From CAG-452 sp045531335 (GTDB lineage Bacteria > Bacillota > Clostridia > TANB77 > CAG-508), in NCBI GenBank assembly GCA_045531335.1, contig JAZSDU010000027.1, forward strand, positions 1-33,631: a stretch of 33,631 nucleotides of DNA, written 5' to 3'. The notes below the pieces were generated by a model. It was given only the letters and a program-made list of their open reading frames with translations. It made no database searches and had not been told where the DNA came from. A program made the position numbers and the translations under genes. Positions 13,899-22,278 of the stretch are shown one piece after another. Positions within the stretch are counted from its first letter, which is position 1, and each line of letters opens with the position of its first letter.

Positions 13899-16800
13899 TT
13901 ATTTCTCATTTTTTATAATTTCTAAAATCTCATCTTTTGATTTATTTTCTATGTATAAATACTCATGAACTTTTGGATTAAATCCGCATATTGATTTGTA
14001 TTCACAATATTTACATGTGTCTACTTTGTTTTTCTTGTAATATGCTGGTTTTATATCTATATTACCTTCTAAAATTTCTTTCGCTATTTGTTTTATTACC
14101 TTTTCTGCAGTTCTTTGAAGTCTTGTGAATTCATCTTTTGTAACTGTATTTGATCTTGATTTGCTTATATTTCCATCTTTATCTAGATATACTGGAATAC
14201 TTGCTGATGAACCTTTTTCTAATGTTTTGTCCATTTTCTTGATTATATCAATATCTGCTAATATCATTCCATTCATTCTAAATTTCTTTTTTAGTTCTTC
14301 TTTTATCTCTTCATCAGATTTATTTTTACTTAATTTTATAACTGGGTCTATAAGGCTAAAATATAACATAGCAGCTGGCTGAGCCTCTTCTTTTTCAGTC
14401 ATACTGTCTAAATAAGTTATAAGCTGAATCTGAGTACCAGATATTAATTCATTTAAGTCTATACTTTTATCAGAAGATTTGTAATCTATAACTCTAATGA
14501 ATTTTCCATTTTCGGTTTCTACTCCATCTAGTCTATCAATCTTACCAGTGATTTCAACATTGTCTATTCTTTTTTTAAATTCTAACTCATTTCCTAAAAT
14601 CTCAAAATCACCATTTTGAATTTGATAAACAATATATTTTATTGATTGTAATACAACCTTTTTTAATCTATTAGTTAGAACTATAAATTTTGGTGTACTT
14701 GTAAAAATATAGTTCTTACTTAATTCTAATTTCTCATTTATAATCTGATTTACTATTTTTTCTATTTGTTCATCACTTATATCTTTTACATCTTTTACTT
14801 CATCAAAGAACGTATCTATTATATCATGCATGAATGAACCTGTATCAATTGGTTTTATTTTCAAATCCTCTTTTTCTTTAAGTTTTAATCCGTATTTCAA
14901 ATGGAATGAAAATGGACATCTCCTATATTGTTCTAATCTTGATACACTAGTTTTTAGAATATTTCCATATAGTCTTTGAATATTATTTTCTGTTATTTTC
15001 TCTGCTTTACTTTTATTTTCATACCCTTTTATCGCTTTTAATAGTTTTTCTTTCCATTCTTCGTTTTTAATATACCAATTATATGTTGCTTTCCAAATAT
15101 CGTCTAATTCTTCACCATTTCTAGAATTTCTAATATTTATTAAAAGCTCTCCAAATGTGTCTTTTGGCATAGTTATATCTGCTTGGTTTTCTAAAACACT
15201 ACTTTCTTCTATCAGTTTAGGAAATATTTTTTTAATTTTTGTAATTAATGTTGATGGTCTCTTTGCCTTTCCTTCTTTGTCTGATGAAACATATGATAAA
15301 TACATATCATTTTCTGCTGTAGTAAATGCTTTGTATATGTTAAATCTATCTTCATATATATTTTCTAAAGTCCCTTTTGCAAGTTGTATTCCATTTTCTT
15401 TTAAATACTCTCTATCTTTATCATTTAGGAAACCTTCTGCAAAATTTGTGTTTGGAAATACTCCATCATTTAAACCTAGTATAAATAATGTATGTACCTT
15501 GTGATTTCTTGACCTTTCTACATCTCCAATAATCACTTGGTCTAAACTTTCTGGTATTTCTCCAAATGCACTTACTTCTAATCCTGATTTTAATATTTCT
15601 CTGTAATCTTCAAATGTCATTTTTTGATTGCCAAATACTAAATTCACTTCATCTAAAATTTCCATAAGAATATTCCAACAACTAGAATATTCATTTGCAT
15701 ATTTTACTTCTTCAGCGCTACTTAATTTTTGTATTTTTTCTTCTAGTTTTTGTCTGATATTATTTTCTTCTAAAAATTCATATAACTTAATAGTAATTTC
15801 TTTTGCTGTTTTTTGTTCATCTATTTTATTTTTAAGATTTATCAATGGATTGACTATTTTCTTCCTTAAATCATTTAGAGCCTCTAAATCCATGGTTAAA
15901 GAATCATAATTCCAGTCTTCTTTATACCATTTGTTTCCTCTAATTCCCCATTTTCTGCAATAGTTTTCTAGTGCATATATATCTTTTCTTTCAATATCAA
16001 TAAATCCAGTTTTTATATAACTCCATACTGAATCTGATGACCAGTTTTTAGCAAAAACTTCAAATATTGAAAGAACATATTTTACTAAAATGTTATCATT
16101 TAATTCTTTATTATTATCTATAAATACAGGTATATCAAACTTTGGAAATATTGCTGAAACTGCACCTGTATATTCTTCTATATTTTTTGTAAGAACAGAA
16201 ATATCTCTAAATCTTAAGCCCTTATCTCTTACTAATTTAACAATTTTTTTTGCAAGTCTCTCTATTTCTGTATATGGGTTTGAACAAAGTTCAAGATGAA
16301 TATGATTTATTTCTTTATCATATTTTTCATATAGATTATTATATATGTTTTTTTCTAAATGTTTTAATTCCTCATTTTTAAATCTAAAGCTTTCATTTAA
16401 TTCTATTGGTTCTTCAATTTCTACATTTGCATTTTTAGCACATTCAATTAATTTTTGTGCTGATAATTTATTTGAATAAAATATATCATTTTCTGCTTTT
16501 TCCTTTTTCAAATTATCTGCAGAAATTGTTATATTTAATTGCTTAGCTTTTTTTAATATTTCTTCTATTATGTTGTATTCTTGCTCTGTAAAGCCAGAGA
16601 ATTCATCTATGTATACTTTACTGTTGTCAAATATACTGCTTTTACTTATCTTATTTGCAAGAATTGTTAATACATCATCTTCATCAATATAGTTTCCTAA
16701 AATAGCTTCTTCATATTTTGCATATATTTTACTTATATCTTTTAGTTTTAATTTTAAATATTCATCATCTGTTTTATGAATTTGTTCTTCTAATATTTCT

Positions 16801-17252
16801 TTGCTAACACAATGTTTTTTGAATTCTGTTATACTTCTTAAAATTAAGTCTATATCTCCAGTTTTGCCTAAAAAGTTTAAATCTTTTTTATTTTTTTCTA
16901 ATATATATTTTACAAGCATTGTTTTTCCAGTTTTAGATAGATTAGTTTCATTTATTCCACCTACTTCTGTAAATACTCTATGTGCTAATCTTTTAAAACT
17001 TATAACTTCTGCTTTTATTGAAGCATCTTCTTCTAATGTTTCTAATAATCTTTTTTCTGTTGCATACGAAAATTGCTCTGGCACAATTATATATGCTTTG
17101 TAGACTAAAGGGGTCTGTCCCTTTTCGTCTACTTCTCGTAGACTAAATGGGTCTGTCCCCTTTAGTCTATTTTTTAATTGCTCTTTAATTTCTTTTAAAA
17201 CGAACTCTGACTTTCCTGTTCCTGCTCGTCCATAAATTAATCGCATGCTCAT
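13899..17252 (-). CDS. addB: ATP-dependent helicase/nuclease subunit B, with an in-frame palindromic insert
   Basis: Partner of AddA in double-strand break resection (the Gram-positive RecBCD counterpart). Seen: Walker A GRAGTGKS (8-15), a long helicase-like middle, and a C-terminal RecB-like nuclease with LEQYRRCPFSFHLKYG, VIDYKSSDK and the closing CKYCEYKSICG cysteines of the Fe-S clamp. The length of 1117 residues is within family range. Residues 30-51 (from KGTDPF to TPLVY) are foreign to the family and come from a double family B palindrome (17101-17169) that leaves the frame open. The start ATG has no clear RBS and lies ten bases after ogg, so coupling to ogg is likely. No addA is in the window. 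Confidence 0.92.
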   Translation of the reverse strand: MSMRLIYGRAGTGKSEFVLKEIKEQLKNRLKGTDPFSLREVDEKGQTPLVYKAYIIVPEQFSYATEKRLLETLEEDASIKAEVISFKRLAHRVFTEVGGINETNLSKTGKTMLVKYILEKNKKDLNFLGKTGDIDLILRSITEFKKHCVSKEILEEQIHKTDDEYLKLKLKDISKIYAKYEEAILGNYIDEDDVLTILANKISKSSIFDNSKVYIDEFSGFTEQEYNIIEEILKKAKQLNITISADNLKKEKAENDIFYSNKLSAQKLIECAKNANVEIEEPIELNESFRFKNEELKHLEKNIYNNLYEKYDKEINHIHLELCSNPYTEIERLAKKIVKLVRDKGLRFRDISVLTKNIEEYTGAVSAIFPKFDIPVFIDNNKELNDNILVKYVLSIFEVFAKNWSSDSVWSYIKTGFIDIERKDIYALENYCRKWGIRGNKWYKEDWNYDSLTMDLEALNDLRKKIVNPLINLKNKIDEQKTAKEITIKLYEFLEENNIRQKLEEKIQKLSSAEEVKYANEYSSCWNILMEILDEVNLVFGNQKMTFEDYREILKSGLEVSAFGEIPESLDQVIIGDVERSRNHKVHTLFILGLNDGVFPNTNFAEGFLNDKDREYLKENGIQLAKGTLENIYEDRFNIYKAFTTAENDMYLSYVSSDKEGKAKRPSTLITKIKKIFPKLIEESSVLENQADITMPKDTFGELLINIRNSRNGEELDDIWKATYNWYIKNEEWKEKLLKAIKGYENKSKAEKITENNIQRLYGNILKTSVSRLEQYRRCPFSFHLKYGLKLKEKEDLKIKPIDTGSFMHDIIDTFFDEVKDVKDISDEQIEKIVNQIINEKLELSKNYIFTSTPKFIVLTNRLKKVVLQSIKYIVYQIQNGDFEILGNELEFKKRIDNVEITGKIDRLDGVETENGKFIRVIDYKSSDKSIDLNELISGTQIQLITYLDSMTEKEEAQPAAMLYFSLIDPVIKLSKNKSDEEIKEELKKKFRMNGMILADIDIIKKMDKTLEKGSSASIPVYLDKDGNISKSRSNTVTKDEFTRLQRTAEKVIKQIAKEILEGNIDIKPAYYKKNKVDTCKYCEYKSICGFNPKVHEYLYIENKSKDEILEIIKNEK
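17101..17169. repeat. Two family B palindromes inside addB
   Basis: Two units (17101-17131 and 17139-17169) each read TAGACTAAA..GGG..GTCTGTCCC..GTCTA and are each imperfect palindromes. Together they encode about 22 residues between Walker A and the IIVPEQ strand of AddB. Confidence 0.75.
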
Positions 17253-17262
17253 AGGTTTTTAT

Positions 17263-18126
17263 CTACGCTTCCCTTCTCCAATAAAATAAATATTGTTGTG
17301 CAATTCCTGCTAAGTTTCCATATTTTTCTTTTGCTAAATTTTCTAATTCCCTTTTATTTACTTTTGTCTCATCTTCATTTTTTATATATAGCTCATTCAT
17401 TACTCTTCTTACCCATACATCAATTGGGAATACTTCTAATCTTTTAAGAGTAGAAAATAGCATTATACAATCTGCAACTTTTGGTCCTACTCCTGGGAAT
17501 TCTAGTAATGATTCTCTTAATTTATTTACATCTTTTTCATTTTCTAATTTTTGTAATCTTTGTTTGTTTTCATTTATCATTTTAGTTGTTTCATAAACTC
17601 TTATATCTCTAAATCCTAATCCTAGTTTTCTTAAATCAGAAACACTTGCTTTAGAAAGTTCTTCTGATGTTGGAAATGTGTAATATTCTTTATTGTTCCA
17701 AATAATTTTATTGCCATAGTTTTTAGATAATCTTTCAATTATTCCTTTTATTCTAGGGATATTGTTATTTGCTGAAATTATAAAAGATATAAGCGTTTCC
17801 CATAAGTCTTGATTTAGAATTCTTATTCCGCTTCCATATTTAATACTATTTTTTAAATTATCATCTACTTTAGATAACTTACTTTTAATATTTTCATAGT
17901 TTCTTTCTAAATCAAAATATTCTATGCATTCTTGCTTAAGGTCACCTTGTGAAATCCCTTTAAATATTACACTATCATTTTCTTTTTTGACATTTACAAC
18001 ATTTGATTTAAATACACCTGTATAGCTACCGTCTATTTCTTTATTCCATCTAAAACATTGCCCACATTCAAATATATGTACTGGATCAAATGAATTGCAA
18101 TTATGTAATATATATTCTTGTTCCAT
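17263..18126 (-). CDS. ogg: 8-oxoguanine DNA glycosylase/AP lyase (OGG1 type)
   Basis: Excises 8-oxoguanine from DNA. Seen: the N-terminal OGG domain (ECGQCFRWNKEIDGSYTG), ISANNNIPRIKGIIERL, the helix-hairpin-helix LEFPGVGPKVADC with the catalytic Lys, and the Asp in FPIDVWVRRVM. The 287 residues fit clostridial Ogg proteins. Its ATG follows directly after the TAG of the upstream alkD-like gene, and the RBS lies inside that gene, so the two are coupled. addB starts ten bases downstream of its stop. Confidence 0.92.
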   Translation of the reverse strand: MEQEYILHNCNSFDPVHIFECGQCFRWNKEIDGSYTGVFKSNVVNVKKENDSVIFKGISQGDLKQECIEYFDLERNYENIKSKLSKVDDNLKNSIKYGSGIRILNQDLWETLISFIISANNNIPRIKGIIERLSKNYGNKIIWNNKEYYTFPTSEELSKASVSDLRKLGLGFRDIRVYETTKMINENKQRLQKLENEKDVNKLRESLLEFPGVGPKVADCIMLFSTLKRLEVFPIDVWVRRVMNELYIKNEDETKVNKRELENLAKEKYGNLAGIAQQYLFYWRREA

Positions 18127-18834
18127 CTATATTCTTCCTTTCAAAAAGTCTTGTCTTAAATCCTCATCAAATTTTTCTATAGAATATCTAAGCATTGTTC
18201 TTGGCATTTTTTTATAATATTTTACTAAAAAATCATACTCCGTTTTAAAATCTTTGTTTCCAACTTCTCTAAGCATCCATCCTACTGATTTATGTATTAA
18301 ATCTTGTTTATTATTCAATAATCTTTCTGCTATTTTTAAAGTATCTTGATATTTATTATTTCTTATAAATATCCAAGTTGAAACAATAGATATTCTCTGT
18401 TTCCACAAATTATCAGAACTTGCAAATTTATATAGCACGTCTTTTTCATCTTCATGTTCTAGCAAATATTTTCCTAATATATAATGTGCTGATATATCTA
18501 CTAAATCCCACCCATTAATATATTGTGTGTTATTTATATATAAATCCACTATTTGTTTCTGTTCATTTTGTTCTGCTTTCTTAATTTTATATGTAAGTAT
18601 TACTAAAGCTAATAATCTTTCTTCATGATAATTTGAATGAAGTAATTCTTCTACTTCTTTTAAGGATATTTCTTTATAGTATTTGTTTGCAACTTTCCTA
18701 ATATCAGGTACTGTTACACCTATAAATATGTCATTCTCTGCATAATCACCTTTACCTGTCTTATGAAAATATGCAAATTTTTCTTCTATGCAATCTGATT
18801 GGGCATATTTTTTTAGTTCTTCTTTTATATTCAT
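18127..18834 (-). CDS. DNA alkylation repair protein, AlkD-like HEAT-repeat glycosylase
   Basis: AlkD-type proteins remove alkylated bases using a curved HEAT-repeat solenoid. Seen: the family pattern FIGVTVPDIRKVAN, then helical repeats (HEERLLALVILTYK, NGWDLVDISAHYILG, LWKQRISIVSTW, LIHKSVGWMLREVG) and the conserved end MPRTMLRYSIEKF. I use the ATG at 18834 (235 residues) because AAAGGA lies upstream; the longer form from 18861 has no RBS. It heads the repair run alkD-ogg-addB. A TACAAT -10-like box lies near 18885, with only a weak -35. Confidence 0.88.
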   Translation of the reverse strand: MNIKEELKKYAQSDCIEEKFAYFHKTGKGDYAENDIFIGVTVPDIRKVANKYYKEISLKEVEELLHSNYHEERLLALVILTYKIKKAEQNEQKQIVDLYINNTQYINGWDLVDISAHYILGKYLLEHEDEKDVLYKFASSDNLWKQRISIVSTWIFIRNNKYQDTLKIAERLLNNKQDLIHKSVGWMLREVGNKDFKTEYDFLVKYYKKMPRTMLRYSIEKFDEDLRQDFLKGRI

Positions 18835-18913
18835 TATGCTTTTAATCCTTTCAAATATCATTGTTTTAACATATATATTGTATCATATTTTTAAGTAATC
18901 TGTATATAATTAA

Positions 18914-18942
18914 TTGACAATTTAAGTTTCTTATATTATTAT
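18914..18942 (+). promoter_or_regulatory. Strong SigA promoter of rubredoxin
   Basis: Consensus TTGACA (18914-18919), a 17-bp spacer and TATTAT (18937-18942). Confidence 0.7.
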
Positions 18943-18975
18943 ATTAACAATAAAATTAATGGAGGGATAATAATT

Positions 18976-19110
18976 ATGAAATATATATGCGATGTTTGCG
19001 GATTTGAATATGATGAAGATAAAGAATCAGTAAAATTTGAAGATTTACCAGAAGATTGGGTTTGCCCAATTTGTGGAGTAGGAAAAGATTCTTTTTCTAA
19101 AGCAGAGTAA
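18976..19110 (+). CDS. Rubredoxin, 44 residues
   Basis: Small one-iron electron carrier of anaerobes, used in oxidative-stress defence and other redox reactions. Both iron-binding pairs are present: CDVCGFEYD near the start and WVCPICGVGKDSF near the end; the length is slightly short for the family (about 52). The ATG follows GGAGGG with nine bases between. No terminator lies between its stop and the small-RNA promoter eleven bases on, so rubredoxin transcripts probably run on to the hairpin at 19193-19227 and share the small RNA's 3' end. Confidence 0.9.
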   Translation: MKYICDVCGFEYDEDKESVKFEDLPEDWVCPICGVGKDSFSKAE

Positions 19111-19120
19111 TTATTTTAAA

Positions 19121-19149
19121 TTGACATATACTATAAAATATAGTATACT
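19121..19149 (+). promoter_or_regulatory. Very strong promoter of the small RNA, with a palindromic spacer
   Basis: TTGACA (19121-19126), a 17-bp spacer and TATACT (19144-19149). The spacer with the start of the -10 box forms a perfect 9-bp inverted repeat (19127-19135 with 19139-19147), a plausible operator. Confidence 0.75.
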
Positions 19150-19155
19150 ATTATT

Positions 19156-19228
19156 AGCAATTGCAATGGTCTTTAACTAGACATTAGTCTCAAGATATAT
19201 GTATCGGTAGTACATATATCTTTTTTTA
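19156..19228 (+). ncRNA. Putative antisense small RNA (type I antitoxin), about 73 nt
   Basis: The RNA is defined by a consensus promoter and a perfect terminator: 11-bp stem (19193-19203 with 19211-19221), 7-nt loop TCGGTAG and seven Ts. No ORF with an RBS lies inside. Positions 19175-19185 (AACTAGACATT) are identical to plus-strand 19348-19358, so the RNA can pair over 11 nt with the start codon region of the minus-strand peptide gene. Its terminator loop is exactly complementary to the terminator loop of the peptide mRNA. Both contacts match the pairing scheme of RNAII on Fst mRNA. It could also be produced as the 3' end of the rubredoxin transcript. Confidence 0.65.
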
Positions 19229-19232
19229 TTAA

Positions 19233-19267
19233 AAAAACATGGGAAATCGGTAGTTTCCCATGTTTTT
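19233..19267 (-). terminator. Terminator of the small-peptide mRNA
   Basis: Perfect 14-bp stem (19233-19246 with 19254-19267) and a 7-nt loop. On the minus strand the loop is CTACCGA, complementary to the small RNA loop, and a run of seven Ts follows (plus-strand A run 19231-19237). Confidence 0.8.
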
Positions 19268-19279
19268 GATTAGATTTCG

Positions 19280-19357
19280 CTAATCTTGGTCCCTGTGATT
19301 ACCTTCTTTTCCCAATAATAACATTATTAAGAAAAAAATTAAATCAAAACTAGACAT
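19280..19357 (-). CDS. Putative type I toxin: 25-residue hydrophobic peptide
   Basis: The ORF has an almost ideal Shine-Dalgarno (AGGAGGTGA, 19363-19371) and starts at ATG 19357. The product is a short hydrophobic stretch, residues 4-16 (FDLIFFLIMLLLG), then a hydrophilic charged tail (KEGNHRDQD). This is the layout of Fst/Ldr-type membrane toxins, though it is shorter and I see no sequence match. It has its own promoter and terminator and no neighbours in its transcript, except possible read-through from ldh. The antisense RNA covers the start codon and codons 2-4. Toxicity is inferred, not shown. Confidence 0.6.
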   Translation of the reverse strand: MSSFDLIFFLIMLLLGKEGNHRDQD

Positions 19358-19389
19358 TCTCCTCACCTCCTCTCATGGAAGGCAAGTTT

Positions 19390-19418
19390 ATTATACAATT
19401 TATTTTATAATTAGTCTA
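19390..19418 (-). promoter_or_regulatory. Promoter of the small-peptide gene
   Basis: TAGACT (19413-19418), a 17-bp spacer and TATAAT (19390-19395) on the minus strand. It predicts a leader of about 26 nt. The -35 is weaker than that of the opposing RNA, as expected if the antisense RNA must be in excess. Confidence 0.6.
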
Positions 19419-19443
19419 TGTGTTTTTTACATTTTTTTCCATA

Positions 19444-20433
19444 TTATACTCTGTTTTTACATTCTCCTGTCTCAAAAAATTCTTTTATATTCTCACATGT
19501 GTCTAATGCTATTTTGTTTAATGCTTCTTTTGTAAAAAATGCTTGGTGTGATGTTACGACTACATTTGGCATTGTTAATAGCACTGATAGTTCTTCATCT
19601 CTTATATACGAATTAGACATATCATTCAAAAAGAATTCTTCCTCATCTTCATATACATCTAAACCTAATCCACCAATTTTTCCTTCTTCAAGTTTTTTTA
19701 TCAAACTTTTTGTATCTATCAGTTTTCCTCTACTTGTATTTATTAATACAACTCCATTTTTCATTTTTTCTAAAGATTCTTCATTTATCATTTTATAATT
19801 TTCATCTGTCAGCGGACAATGAAGAGATATTATATCTGATTCTTTATATAGTCTATCTAAATCTACATATTCAAAGTTCATTTGTTCAGCTACTGTTTTA
19901 TCTTTAAATTTGTCATACACTAATACTCTGCATCCAAATCCATTCATGATATTTATGAATGCTTTACCAATTTTTCCCGCTCCTACAACTCCAACTGTTT
20001 TACCATGAATGTCAAATCCTAATAATCCATTTAAAGTAAAATTATATTTTCTTGTTCTTTGGTATGCTTTATATATTTTTCTATTTATACTTAAAAACAA
20101 TGCAGCTGCATGTTCTGCTACTGCATACGGAGAATATTCTGGAACTCTTACTGCTACCAAATCATTCCCTAATCTTTTAGTGTCTACATTGTTAAAGCCA
20201 GCACATCTTAAAGCTATTAATTTTACATTACATTCTTTTAATATACTTATTGTTTTTTCATCTACAACATCGTTTACAAATATACATACAGCATCAAATC
20301 CTCTAGCAAGTGGTGCTGTTTCACTATTTAATTTTGATTCCAAATATGTTATCTGATACCCATAGTTTTTATTATACTCATCAAATAAATCTCTATCATA
20401 TTCTTTTGTATCAAAGAACGCTATTTTAATCAT
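19444..20433 (-). CDS. D-isomer-specific 2-hydroxyacid dehydrogenase (probable D-lactate dehydrogenase)
   Basis: NAD-dependent reduction of a 2-keto acid, most likely pyruvate to D-lactate. Seen: the VPEYSPYAVAEHA lead into the NAD domain, dinucleotide motif GVVGAGKIG (about 148-156), catalytic Arg235 in NTSRG, the acidic Glu pair near 262-264 and His296 in TSHQAFFT. The length of 329 residues is typical for the LdhA/HicDH group; the exact substrate cannot be read from sequence. It is the last gene of the operon that starts at 22277. No clear terminator follows, so its transcript may reach the small-peptide gene. Confidence 0.88.
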   Translation of the reverse strand: MIKIAFFDTKEYDRDLFDEYNKNYGYQITYLESKLNSETAPLARGFDAVCIFVNDVVDEKTISILKECNVKLIALRCAGFNNVDTKRLGNDLVAVRVPEYSPYAVAEHAAALFLSINRKIYKAYQRTRKYNFTLNGLLGFDIHGKTVGVVGAGKIGKAFINIMNGFGCRVLVYDKFKDKTVAEQMNFEYVDLDRLYKESDIISLHCPLTDENYKMINEESLEKMKNGVVLINTSRGKLIDTKSLIKKLEEGKIGGLGLDVYEDEEEFFLNDMSNSYIRDEELSVLLTMPNVVVTSHQAFFTKEALNKIALDTCENIKEFFETGECKNRV

Positions 20434-20448
20434 CTAAATCTCCTTATT

Positions 20449-20694
20449 TTAATTTAAATATTCTTCTAGAGCTTTAGCTAATTGATCTGGACAAGATGTA
20501 CTCTTGAATCCACATGGAATTCCTTTTAGTTTTTCAATTACATCTTTAATTTTCATTCCTTTTATCAGATTTGAAAGTCCTAAGGTGTTTCCCGCGCATC
20601 CTCCAACTATTTTTACTGACTTAACAATATCTCCTTCTATTTCAAAAATCATTTCTCTAGAACATACTCCTTGTGGTTTGTATCTGTATTCCAT
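20449..20694 (-). CDS. TSCPD domain protein (TIGR03905-type), 81 residues
   Basis: Small conserved protein of anaerobes with four spaced cysteines (GVCSREM, GGCAGN, IPCGFK, TSCPDQL), the likely metal or cluster ligands. It resembles the C-terminal domain of some class II ribonucleotide reductases, but the function of the free form is not established. The ATG follows GAAAGGTGAT. It lies 23 bases after the MBL gene and 15 before ldh on the same strand, so it is part of that operon. Confidence 0.85.
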   Translation of the reverse strand: MEYRYKPQGVCSREMIFEIEGDIVKSVKIVGGCAGNTLGLSNLIKGMKIKDVIEKLKGIPCGFKSTSCPDQLAKALEEYLN

Positions 20695-20717
20695 ATTATC
20701 ACCTTTCTATATCAAAT

Positions 20718-21350
20718 TTATTCACCTTTTATTAATACTTTTACTTCTTTATTTGTTAGTTTTATAAATTCTTCTAAATCTTCTTTTGTACCAACTAATT
20801 CTGCATAATGTGTTGGAACAACTATTTTACATTCTGTTTTATTTGCTAAATCTGCCGCTTCTTGTGGATTCATTGTAAATTCTCCACCTATAGGTAAAAA
20901 AGCTATATCACATTTAATGTTTTGTATCTCGCTTATATTATCTGTATCTCCTGCAATGTAATATTGATTTCCATTTAATTCAATTACATATCCAACCCAA
21001 TTATTTTCTTTTGGATGATATTTTTTATTTTCATTATACGATGGAACTGTTTCAAATTTTATACCTTTTACTTCATATTTATTATTTGGCTCTACTATAA
21101 CTATTTGTTCTTCTGGTATTCCCATTAATTCCAAACTTGACTTAGTATCTTCAGTTGAAATAAAAATTGTATCTATTTTTGCAACCTTTAAAATATCTTG
21201 TGTTGAAAAATGATCATAATGTGAATGTGTAATAAATATATAATCTGCATCATGTGGAACTTCGTTTATTCTAAATGGATCAATATATACTATTTTATCT
21301 TTTGCTATTTTTATTGAACTATGGCAATTTATTTTTATTCCTTCTATCAT
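20718..21350 (-). CDS. Metallo-beta-lactamase-fold metal-dependent hydrolase (UPF0173/UlaG-like)
   Basis: Seen: the zinc motif THSHYDHFS (HxHxDH), GDTDNISEI with the bridging Asp, and the C-terminal VPTHYAE His. The length of 210 residues is typical of the single-domain group. The substrate is unknown. Its leader AAGGAGTGATTTTATG is the same as that of the gene before it (21366-22277), and the two are 15 bases apart, so they are co-transcribed. Confidence 0.87.
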   Translation of the reverse strand: MIEGIKINCHSSIKIAKDKIVYIDPFRINEVPHDADYIFITHSHYDHFSTQDILKVAKIDTIFISTEDTKSSLELMGIPEEQIVIVEPNNKYEVKGIKFETVPSYNENKKYHPKENNWVGYVIELNGNQYYIAGDTDNISEIQNIKCDIAFLPIGGEFTMNPQEAADLANKTECKIVVPTHYAELVGTKEDLEEFIKLTNKEVKVLIKGE

Positions 21351-21365
21351 AAAATCACTCCTTGT

Positions 21366-22277
21366 TTAATTTTCTTCTAAAATTTCTACTTTGCAATTAT
21401 TAGCGTCTAGTCTTACTTTTGAACCAATTGGAACAACTATATTCTCACAATCATGTCCAAAATCATCACATTTAAGAATTGGGAAATTATATCCTTTTAA
21501 ATTTCTCATAAATACATCTTCGATTTTCATATCTTCTGTATCTCCATGATAATGTCCTATCCATAATCCTTTTATTTTATCAAAAACTCCGTGATATTTC
21601 AGTACTCCTAAATATCTATCTGCTAAATCAAAATCTGTTGACCTTGAATATACCTCTAAAAACAAAATCTTATCTGTTAAATCAGGAAAATATTCTGTGT
21701 TCAATAATGTAACCATATTAGGTACATTTCCTCCTACAAGAATCCCCTCTACTACTCCTTTTTGCAAAGACTTATATGGTTTATTTTTATCTATCTCCCC
21801 TAAAGTACCATCCATTAGCACTTTTCTAAACTGGCTAAGTTGAAATTCTTTTTCAGATTTTCTTCCTAAATCTATCATTTCTCCATGGTGATATGTTATT
21901 AGTCCTGTTTTAGTATAAATTGCCTCTAAATAATTAGTTGCATCACTATATCCACTAATTATTTTAGGATTTTTCTTTATATTTTCATAATCAATTAATC
22001 CCAAACAATTAAAACTATTATCTCCTCCAACTGCTGAAATTATAGCCTTCACATCTTGATCACTAAACATCTCATTTATATCAGCTGCTTTTTCTTCAGG
22101 TGTCGCTGAATATCCATATGTATTTTTATATATATTTTTTGATAGTTTTATTTTAAATCCCATATCTTCAAATATTTTAATACTTTTATTCATATATAAT
22201 TTATATTCTTCTGTTATTGGCTTTGATGGTGCAATAACACCAATAGTATCTCCGCTTTTTAATTTATTTGGAACCAT
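21366..22277 (-). CDS. Peptidase S66 family, LD-carboxypeptidase or MccF-like
   Basis: S66 serine peptidases remove the terminal D-Ala from muropeptides (LdcA) or cleave microcin C-like acyl adenylates (MccF). Seen: the N-terminal LKSGDTIGVIAPS, AVGGDNSFNCL, the nucleophile region SGYSDAT, the Glu in LFLEVYSRS and the His in DDFGHDCENIVVPIG. The 303 residues fit. The combination GGDNSFNCL with FLEVYS leans towards the MccF-like branch (inference). First gene of a four-gene operon under the promoter at 22297-22325. Confidence 0.85.
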   Translation of the reverse strand: MVPNKLKSGDTIGVIAPSKPITEEYKLYMNKSIKIFEDMGFKIKLSKNIYKNTYGYSATPEEKAADINEMFSDQDVKAIISAVGGDNSFNCLGLIDYENIKKNPKIISGYSDATNYLEAIYTKTGLITYHHGEMIDLGRKSEKEFQLSQFRKVLMDGTLGEIDKNKPYKSLQKGVVEGILVGGNVPNMVTLLNTEYFPDLTDKILFLEVYSRSTDFDLADRYLGVLKYHGVFDKIKGLWIGHYHGDTEDMKIEDVFMRNLKGYNFPILKCDDFGHDCENIVVPIGSKVRLDANNCKVEILEEN

Positions 22278-22278
22278 A

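Noticed and set aside
19411..19417. Second shared 7-mer (TTAGTCT) between the small RNA and the peptide promoter
   Set aside because: It lies in the -35 region, outside the predicted mRNA, so it cannot be an RNA contact. Probably chance.
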